Of a stretch of DNA of 11,373 nt, positions 6,578-11,373 are shown in pieces. The stretch covers positions 1 to 11,373 of the forward strand of contig JANQHA010000620.1 of the NCBI GenBank assembly GCA_028282865.1, given 5' to 3'. The translations under genes and the position numbers were made by a program. Under the pieces are notes generated by a model that did not search any database, was not told the DNA's origin, and saw only the letters and a program-made list of their open reading frames with translations. Each line of letters opens with the position of its first letter. Position 1 is the stretch's first letter. Origin of the DNA: Oligoflexales bacterium (GTDB lineage Bacteria > Bdellovibrionota_B > Oligoflexia > Oligoflexales > CACXFL01).

Positions 6578-8191
6578 ATGTCACTTCTAATCGTCGAAAG
6601 AGGTCCTAACGCTGGAACCAGAATACCGTTGACCGTATTTCCGGTAACAATCGGGCGAGATCCACAAAATGATATTGTTATTAATGATGAAGAGTGTTCT
6701 CGCTTTCACCTCCGTTTAAAACAGCGCGGTAACCTTATGATCATTGAGGACTTAGAATCTAGAAATGGCACTTATATAAACGGCGATCGCACCCTTAACG
6801 CCGTAATAAAAAATGGTGATCGGATTCTAATTGGCAATACAGAATTAAGTTATGCAGGGGCGACCCCAAATATACAACTAGCCACGGAAATCATGCAATT
6901 CGATATGCTAGTAGCAGAAGAGCTCGGGCTAGGCGGACCGATATCACTGAATCCTGAAAAACATAATACGAGGGAATTTAAACCTCAAAGGCTAAACCAA
7001 CTAAGTATGGCTAATCAAACTACTACAAGTGTGGCAGCAGTAAAAAAAATATTTGAATTGCATGGAAATATATTAGTTATCGAAGACTTGGAAGAGGCCT
7101 CAAAAACCTTGTTAAAATCGATCGGACAGCTTCTAAGCAAGATAAGTCGAGCGTCTTTTTTTGTTTGGTCTGACAGTCAGAGGCAGCTGATACCAATCGC
7201 AACCAAGCACTTCAAGAAAAAGCAACCCTTTCTACTGAGTCAGCGTGCATTTGAAGATGTTATTACCCGCAAGCAGGGAATTTTGCTCGAAGCTAACTCG
7301 CCGCAAGTAACACACCAAGGACGTCACAGAGTGATACTGCCGATGATTCAAAATGGAATTCCAATTTGCTTGGTACATATAGAATCAGATGAGGCCAAGA
7401 CCCCATTTCCAAAGCAGGAGCTTGGACTTATCCAAGCCCTACTCCTTCGGTGTGCACCTAGCTTTGAGTCGCTACTTCTACGTCGAGAGCTTGATGGTTG
7501 GCTGATTGGAATGATTGAAACTATGATTGCAACCGTTGAAGCAAAAGATACCTACACTCGAGGTCACTCGGAAAGGGTCAGTAAATACTGTCTAGCCATC
7601 GCAGATGAGCTAAAGCTTGACCGAGAAACAAAAAAACTGCTCATGATCAGTGCCCTATGTCATGATATCGGCAAAATCGGCATTCCTGACACCATATTAA
7701 AAAAAGCCTCCATGCTTAGTGCCGAGGAGTACGCCGAGATGAGACTACACCCTACAATTGGAGCAGATATAGTCAGTCATCTGCCCTCCTCTCAAAGATT
7801 CATCTCCGGAGTCAAATATCATCACGAGAAATGGGATGGAACCGGATACCCTGATGGCTTGCAGGGCGAAGATATCCCATTTTTTGGGCGGATAGTCGGA
7901 CTAGCCGATGTTTACGACGCGATGGTTTCTGGGCGAGGGTATTCTGGTTTCATGAACCAAGATGATGCGTCGGAAAGGCTCGCGGATGAAGCAGAATTAT
8001 TCGATCCCGAAATCCTCAAGGCTTTTCAAAAAGCGCACGCAAGCGGGGCTCTTACTCTCAAAACAGACACACTTAACCAGCACCTTGACGAGCCAATACT
8101 AGAAAATAGCAAAAATATTCTAAATCTAAATAAAGATAAAAAATCAGACTCAAAACCAAAGAACATTAAAAAACAAAAAAAAGTAAAATAA
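6578..8191 (+). CDS. FHA/GAF-like/HD-GYP protein, probable cyclic-di-GMP phosphodiesterase
   Basis: A 537-residue soluble protein. The N-terminal FHA domain (about 1-95) has the conserved Gly26-Arg27, Ser41-x2-His44 and Asn63-Gly64-Thr65, so phosphothreonine binding looks possible. A linker leads to a GAF-like sensor region (about 155-300, weaker call). The HD-GYP domain (about 308-485) has His330, His362-Asp363 in HDIGKIGIPD, His391, His415-His416, the GYP triad (423-425) in GTGYPDGL, and Asp444 in GLADVYDAM. The metal-binding and GYP signatures are complete, so hydrolysis of c-di-GMP (or of cGAMP-type dinucleotides in some family members) is expected. The usual basic segment after DAM is weakly conserved (SGRGYSGF). 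The tail (about 515-537) is Lys-rich. It follows the exported basic protein by 12 nt and precedes the ExbB/ExbD-like operon, suggesting control of a surface process by c-di-GMP and Thr phosphorylation; that link is inferred. Confidence 0.9.
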   Translation: MSLLIVERGPNAGTRIPLTVFPVTIGRDPQNDIVINDEECSRFHLRLKQRGNLMIIEDLESRNGTYINGDRTLNAVIKNGDRILIGNTELSYAGATPNIQLATEIMQFDMLVAEELGLGGPISLNPEKHNTREFKPQRLNQLSMANQTTTSVAAVKKIFELHGNILVIEDLEEASKTLLKSIGQLLSKISRASFFVWSDSQRQLIPIATKHFKKKQPFLLSQRAFEDVITRKQGILLEANSPQVTHQGRHRVILPMIQNGIPICLVHIESDEAKTPFPKQELGLIQALLLRCAPSFESLLLRRELDGWLIGMIETMIATVEAKDTYTRGHSERVSKYCLAIADELKLDRETKKLLMISALCHDIGKIGIPDTILKKASMLSAEEYAEMRLHPTIGADIVSHLPSSQRFISGVKYHHEKWDGTGYPDGLQGEDIPFFGRIVGLADVYDAMVSGRGYSGFMNQDDASERLADEAELFDPEILKAFQKAHASGALTLKTDTLNQHLDEPILENSKNILNLNKDKKSDSKPKNIKKQKKVK

Positions 8192-8357
8192 TTTCCAAAA
8201 AACAAACGTCTATCAATTAATTTTAGCTACTTATGTGGCTGCAGTTGATTTAGAGAAATAAAATCTGACATACATATTTTCAAGCTCGCCAATTTAACAA
8301 AAAAATCAGTTATAATAATAGCATCCACCTAATTTTTTATAACAATGGAGTGATCCT
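8192..8357 (+). promoter_or_regulatory. Intergenic region with a promoter -10 element for the motor-like operon
   Basis: This AT-rich gap separates the HD-GYP gene from the ExbB-like gene. A perfect TATAAT is at 8311-8316, giving an expected transcript start near 8323 and a leader of about 35 nt. No good -35 hexamer is present 16-18 nt upstream (the sequence there reads around GCCAAT), so the promoter may be weak or need an activator. A small 6-bp hairpin (8225-8240) has no U-tract. I see no convincing terminator, so read-through from the HD-GYP gene is possible. Confidence 0.45.
8347..8350 (+). promoter_or_regulatory. Ribosome binding site of the ExbB-like gene
   Basis: GGAG lies 7 nt before the ATG at 8358, confirming that start. 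Confidence 0.7.
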
Positions 8358-9176
8358 ATGTGGACTGAGGTTGCGAGAGCTTTTCAACATGGAAACGGCT
8401 ACATCTATTTCATGCTAGGTTTAGGGTTTATTGGAACAATTGTTTTAATCGAGCGCTTTATTATGTTGCAATTCATTTTCAATATAAACTTCAGCAAATT
8501 CTTAGTAAATCTAAAAAAGATAGTTAAGGCTGAAGACTTCGACCGAGCGATTACATTATGCCGCAGCGCATCTAAAACTTCGCTGCCAAGAATTAGCCTT
8601 CGGGCACTTGAGATGGCAGAAACGGACCCTAGTATGGTTAAAGGAACTCTTGAAGAGGAGACCATAGGCTTTTTACCTAAAATAGAAACCCGCATTAATA
8701 TTCTCCCAGCTCTTGCTGTGCTGATCTTATTTACTGGCATTTTAGGAACCATAGATTCACTATGGAGCGCTTTTCACGCCCTAGATGTTTTGGACTCTAC
8801 CCAAAAACAAGTCTCAATCGGGCACGGCGTATCTTCGGCACTGACTTACACCTCGCTAGGCTTAGTCATCTGTATGTTCTTTCTTTTTGCTCACCAATGC
8901 CTGTCTGGAATGGCAATCAAACTTACTGATCATATTAACCACGGAGTTACCGTCCTATCAAACCTGTTAGTTCCGGCTGAGGTGGCCATGATGCCGGTAG
9001 CGGTAGCGTCTGGTGCTCCTAGTATGGATGTCCCAGCTACCGAGGAGCCCATAAATATAGAAAATGCTACTGAATCTATTGACGAACAAGGAACCCTTGA
9101 CGAAGGACTAGGCGATGACGACGAATTCGACGACGCTGCCGTCGATGATATCAAAGACGAAGAAGAAATTATCTAG
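8358..9176 (+). CDS. ExbB/TolQ/MotA-family channel protein with acidic cytoplasmic tail
   Basis: A 272-residue inner-membrane protein. It has three hydrophobic helices: about 15-40, 115-138 (LPALAVLILFTGILGTI) and 158-180 (VSSALTYTSLGLVICMFF). The long cytoplasmic loop between the first two and the GxLGT motif (Gly127-Thr131) are typical of ExbB/TolQ, whose pentamers surround ExbD/TolR and use proton flow to drive energy transfer to the outer membrane. By alignment by eye, GVSSALTYTS (157-166) matches the family motif GIAEALLATA. The conserved Glu (Glu176 in E. coli ExbB) is Ser160 here, while the conserved Thr (Thr181) is kept as Thr165. From about 222 a tail very rich in Asp and Glu extends to the end, longer and more acidic than in ExbB or TolQ. 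The last 62 nt overlap the next gene. First gene of a compact operon; AglR of the Myxococcus gliding motor is a similar protein. The family call is firm; whether it conducts protons is uncertain. Confidence 0.85.
   Translation: MWTEVARAFQHGNGYIYFMLGLGFIGTIVLIERFIMLQFIFNINFSKFLVNLKKIVKAEDFDRAITLCRSASKTSLPRISLRALEMAETDPSMVKGTLEEETIGFLPKIETRINILPALAVLILFTGILGTIDSLWSAFHALDVLDSTQKQVSIGHGVSSALTYTSLGLVICMFFLFAHQCLSGMAIKLTDHINHGVTVLSNLLVPAEVAMMPVAVASGAPSMDVPATEEPINIENATESIDEQGTLDEGLGDDDEFDDAAVDDIKDEEEII
9103..9107 (+). promoter_or_regulatory. Ribosome binding site inside the ExbB-like gene, setting the start at 9115
   Basis: AAGGA lies 7 nt before the ATG at 9115, within the coding sequence of the ExbB-like acidic tail. 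The other candidate, ATG 9145, has no such site. Confidence 0.65.
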
Positions 9177-9684
9177 AGACCGGTGGGTTTGGCCCTCTGT
9201 CATCTTTGCTCTCATGATAATTCTATTCATAATAAGCGCGATCATCCGTATTTTGCCGCACCAGCAAAAAACTCGCGGTTTGGTCGGCTTAAATATCCCG
9301 ATTTTACATGTATCAAAGCAACTTAAAATAGACCGAGATAGCAAAGCTCATGAAAAAAAATTATCAGAAAAGACAACTACAATCTTATTATCAGAAACCG
9401 GGGATTTTATATTTGGTGAACTGAAAGCATTTGGCAGTGAGTATCACCTACAACGCAATAAATTCTTTGTAGAACAGGTGAATGGCCAGCCACAACTTGG
9501 CAATCTCATAAAGATAATGGGGCATTGGTACGAGAACAAGAAAGGTAAAAAGCCTGAACGAGATGAATTAGCGATTCTTATTCCTGCCAGTCAAGTACCC
9601 TTGGCTGTTATCACCAACATCGTCGCTGGGCTAAAGCAATCAACAGACATTAAACAGGTAATTTTAGGAAACGGTTTAAATTGA
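9115..9684 (+). CDS. ExbD/TolR-like single-pass protein, first copy (divergent)
   Basis: A 189-residue protein with a basic, Ser/Thr-rich cytoplasmic N-terminus, one membrane helix (about 25-47) and a periplasmic domain. The end of that domain (ELAILIPASQVPLAVITNIV, 151-170, then a short helix and IKQVILG) follows the pattern of the ExbD/TolR C-terminal domain. Supporting context: it directly follows an ExbB-like gene. The essential Asp at the start of the ExbD/TolR helix (Asp25 in ExbD) is not in the helix; the nearest acidic residue is Asp22, flanked by Arg on both sides, before the helix. The start at 9115 makes a 62-nt overlap with the upstream gene and is supported by AAGGA 7 nt before it; ATG 9145 is an alternative. 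The sequence is too divergent for a certain family call by eye. Confidence 0.7.
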   Translation: MTTNSTTLPSMISKTKKKLSRDRWVWPSVIFALMIILFIISAIIRILPHQQKTRGLVGLNIPILHVSKQLKIDRDSKAHEKKLSEKTTTILLSETGDFIFGELKAFGSEYHLQRNKFFVEQVNGQPQLGNLIKIMGHWYENKKGKKPERDELAILIPASQVPLAVITNIVAGLKQSTDIKQVILGNGLN

Positions 9685-10238
9685 CTATGAAGCATAGATT
9701 TTTATACCAACAACCCATTAATCAAATGAAGAAGCGGCTGAGAAAGCTACCGCTATGGTTTCCTTACCCCGCGCTGATCTCATTTGGTTTAATTATGGTA
9801 TTGACTGGGTATACCATTCCGAACCTAAATACCTACTTCGGCCATCCGTCAAACCTAATTGAACAAGACATGGTAGACGGCATTGCACCCGAAGGCTCGA
9901 TATGGTTTTCGGTATCCGTTCGCGACCATAACCTGGTTATTTCTACATTTAATCGAAAGGTTTTTAAGTGGGACCGAAAAATTAAAAATATCGAGGTCAT
10001 GAGTGATTTTATCGATTTTTTAAAAGATGAAATTAAAGCCCGAACCCTGCAAGCCGCGCTGGCAGCAGGCATAGGGCAACACGAAGTTACCGCCACCATA
10101 GCGACTGATCGTGGACTGAAGTTCTTGCACATAAGACCAATAATTAATGCTCTGGCTGCCGCGGGTATTAGCAATTACAGCTTTGAAGTTAAAAGAATAA
10201 ATTACGAGACAAGTGAAGATAGCACCAATAAATTATAG
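9681..10238 (+). CDS. ExbD/TolR-like single-pass protein, second copy (divergent)
   Basis: A 185-residue protein: basic N-terminus (Lys17-Lys22 region), one membrane helix (about 27-47) and a periplasmic domain. The last part, VTATIATDRGLKFLHIRPII (136-155) followed by NALAAAGISNYSFEV (156-170), matches the ExbD/TolR pattern of a beta strand with Asp (Asp143), a helix and 'aaGI.n..f.V'. This is a better match than in the preceding gene. No acidic residue is present in or next to the membrane helix, so the proton-carrying Asp of ExbD/TolR is absent. The start is ambiguous. TTG 9681 overlaps the upstream stop by 4 nt and has AGGA 11 nt before it; ATG 9687 starts 2 nt after the stop but is 17 nt from that site. 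Two ExbD-like genes after one ExbB-like gene repeat the AglR-AglQ-AglS arrangement. Confidence 0.72.
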   Translation: MTMKHRFLYQQPINQMKKRLRKLPLWFPYPALISFGLIMVLTGYTIPNLNTYFGHPSNLIEQDMVDGIAPEGSIWFSVSVRDHNLVISTFNRKVFKWDRKIKNIEVMSDFIDFLKDEIKARTLQAALAAGIGQHEVTATIATDRGLKFLHIRPIINALAAAGISNYSFEVKRINYETSEDSTNKL

Positions 10239-10247
10239 AGATAAATT

Positions 10248-11373
10248 TTGGCGAAAAAAAACAAAAATCAGTATTTATTCATAGAGGTTTTGCAAAACGG
10301 ATCACCACTTTGCAAAACTAAAAAGCCCTTAAATAAAAAAGCCACTATAACCATAGGTATGAAATCAAAATCAACTCTTCAAATACCTTTCTACCCGTTT
10401 GCCCAGAAAATTATTTTAGCGAAAATAAAGCGGAAGGTTGTTTCACTATATGTAGGGGCTCACTGGGAGGGATTCATCTGTCAGAAGCAGAAAATTAATG
10501 AGTTTACCGGGACCAACCAGCACGCTACCATCCACAAATTGACTAATAAAGACTATAGCTCGCTTGCGTTCAGAGACTTACAGGTGCTTGTACGCCTAGG
10601 AACTGAGCACAAAGAGGCTCCAAAGAAAAAGATTGATACAAAACAGTATTATCCAAAACTATTTTCATTACTAACAAATGCCGGCACAGAAGCTAAAGTG
10701 TTAGTCGCCGCTGCTGTTGCGTCAATTATAATATCTATTCCGGTATTATCATCACTAGACTCAAAAAATTCATCCAGACCAAGCAGCTTAAAAGACCTAC
10801 CTAAGGGATACAGCCTAAGTTTTATTGAGCCTAAGCACTTTGTAAATGCTCCGGAGGCCTTACAAGAGCAACTAGATAGAACTGACTATATCAGCTCTGT
10901 TATGAACTACATAGATTCCTACACATCTATGTTAATGGGCTGGGAAATTCGGCATAAAAATCTTCTGTTCAAAAATTCAATGAGCCACCACAGGAAACTC
11001 CAGATAGAGCAATCTGATAAAATATCTGAAATTAGATCGGAACAAAAAAGAATCAATACTGCAATGCTTCAGAAACCGTACTCTTCAGTGGTGAGCCTAC
11101 CATCAGTAGAGGGGGAGTCTTTTGATGAAAGCATAGACTATCTTTTAAACGACATAGATACTATGCACCAAAGCCTGGCATTTACTCTCAAAAATAGACG
11201 AGAGACTAAATCGTTATACCTAAAGGATCCTGAATATGATTTTCGTGACTATGTATCAAATATAAAGAAATCGGAAGAGCAAAAAGAAGAGTCTACAGAA
11301 AGCCTTTCGCAAATTAGCCCTTTCAACCTTTTAACAGATGAACAAGCCATGTACCAGGAAGCTATCGACTACG
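10248..11373 (+). CDS. Membrane-anchored protein with FHA-like N-terminal domain and helix-rich periplasmic region, GltG/AgmX-like (3' end missing)
   Basis: An open frame without stop runs from 10248 to the window end (375 codons, incomplete). The N-terminal 120 residues are beta-rich: YLFIEVLQNG, then ATITIGMKSKSTLQIPF (32-48) resembling the start of an FHA domain, though the Arg after Gly is Met38. A cytoplasmic Lys-rich linker follows (118-137), then one membrane helix (about 149-170, AKVLVAAAVASIIISIPVL). The rest is a charged region, probably partly coiled coil (about 200-350). This layout resembles GltG and AgmX-type transducers of deltaproteobacterial motility and secretion systems; the C-terminal part that would confirm this is not in the window. 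The start is TTG 10248, 9 nt after the previous stop with AGAGA upstream. ATG 10359 would cut through the beta-rich domain. Co-transcription with the ExbB/ExbD-like genes is nearly certain. Confidence 0.75.
   Translation, partial: MAKKNKNQYLFIEVLQNGSPLCKTKKPLNKKATITIGMKSKSTLQIPFYPFAQKIILAKIKRKVVSLYVGAHWEGFICQKQKINEFTGTNQHATIHKLTNKDYSSLAFRDLQVLVRLGTEHKEAPKKKIDTKQYYPKLFSLLTNAGTEAKVLVAAAVASIIISIPVLSSLDSKNSSRPSSLKDLPKGYSLSFIEPKHFVNAPEALQEQLDRTDYISSVMNYIDSYTSMLMGWEIRHKNLLFKNSMSHHRKLQIEQSDKISEIRSEQKRINTAMLQKPYSSVVSLPSVEGESFDESIDYLLNDIDTMHQSLAFTLKNRRETKSLYLKDPEYDFRDYVSNIKKSEEQKEESTESLSQISPFNLLTDEQAMYQEAIDY

Noticed and set aside
8225..8240. Small hairpin AGCTAC-TTAT-GTGGCT after the HD-GYP gene as a terminator
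   Set aside because: The stem is only 6 bp with a G-U pair, and no U-tract follows on the + strand.
8930..9154. Minus-strand open frame with a Ser-rich protein opposite the ExbB-like tail
   Set aside because: Its Ser-rich composition is the antisense reading of the Asp/Glu/Ala-coding repeats of the acidic tail; no independent gene signal.
1..11373. tRNA, rRNA, CRISPR arrays, insertion sequences or phage genes
   Set aside because: No repeats with regular spacers, transposase motifs, terminal inverted repeats or tRNA cloverleaf were seen; the gene content and coding style look chromosomal throughout.

Overview
The window comes from a Gram-negative, proteobacteria-like genome of moderate to low GC. 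It has outer-membrane barrel features, signal peptides and an ExbB/ExbD-type inner-membrane complex. The combination of one ExbB-like gene, two ExbD-like genes and a membrane-anchored FHA-like protein resembles the gliding/Glt machinery of Myxococcota and relatives (former Deltaproteobacteria, Bdellovibrionota, SAR324). That is inference, and I cannot assign a taxon from this sequence alone.

Left part (1-5349, + strand): the 3' end of a FadI-type thiolase, then a complete FadJ-type trifunctional beta-oxidation alpha subunit. Overlapping the end of fadJ by 23 nt is a 906-codon gene for an exported protein. Its middle is a clear but catalytically dead M1 aminopeptidase-like domain: the HExxH-x18-E frame is kept but every metal and catalytic residue is replaced. 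Its C-terminal third looks like an outer-membrane beta-barrel ending in Phe. A PAP2 phosphatase gene (5327-5938, - strand) converges on it with another 23-nt overlap.

Middle part (5939-8191): a roughly 200-nt divergent intergenic region with two strong stem-loops precedes a small exported lysine-rich protein. Twelve nucleotides later comes an FHA/GAF-like/HD-GYP protein with an intact HD-GYP active-site signature, a likely cyclic-di-GMP phosphodiesterase.

Right part (8192-11373): a 166-nt gap with a perfect TATAAT leads into a tightly packed operon. It holds an ExbB/TolQ-like channel protein with an unusual acidic cytoplasmic tail, two ExbD/TolR-like single-pass proteins, and a gene running off the window end. 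That last gene encodes a cytoplasmic FHA-like domain, one membrane helix and a charged, helix-rich periplasmic region. The layout parallels AglRQS plus a GltG-like transducer, but the acidic residues normally needed for proton conduction (ExbB TM3 Glu, ExbD TM Asp) are not found at the expected places. This divergent motor-like operon, next to a c-di-GMP enzyme carrying an FHA domain, and the pseudo-peptidase/barrel fusion are the two most interesting items.
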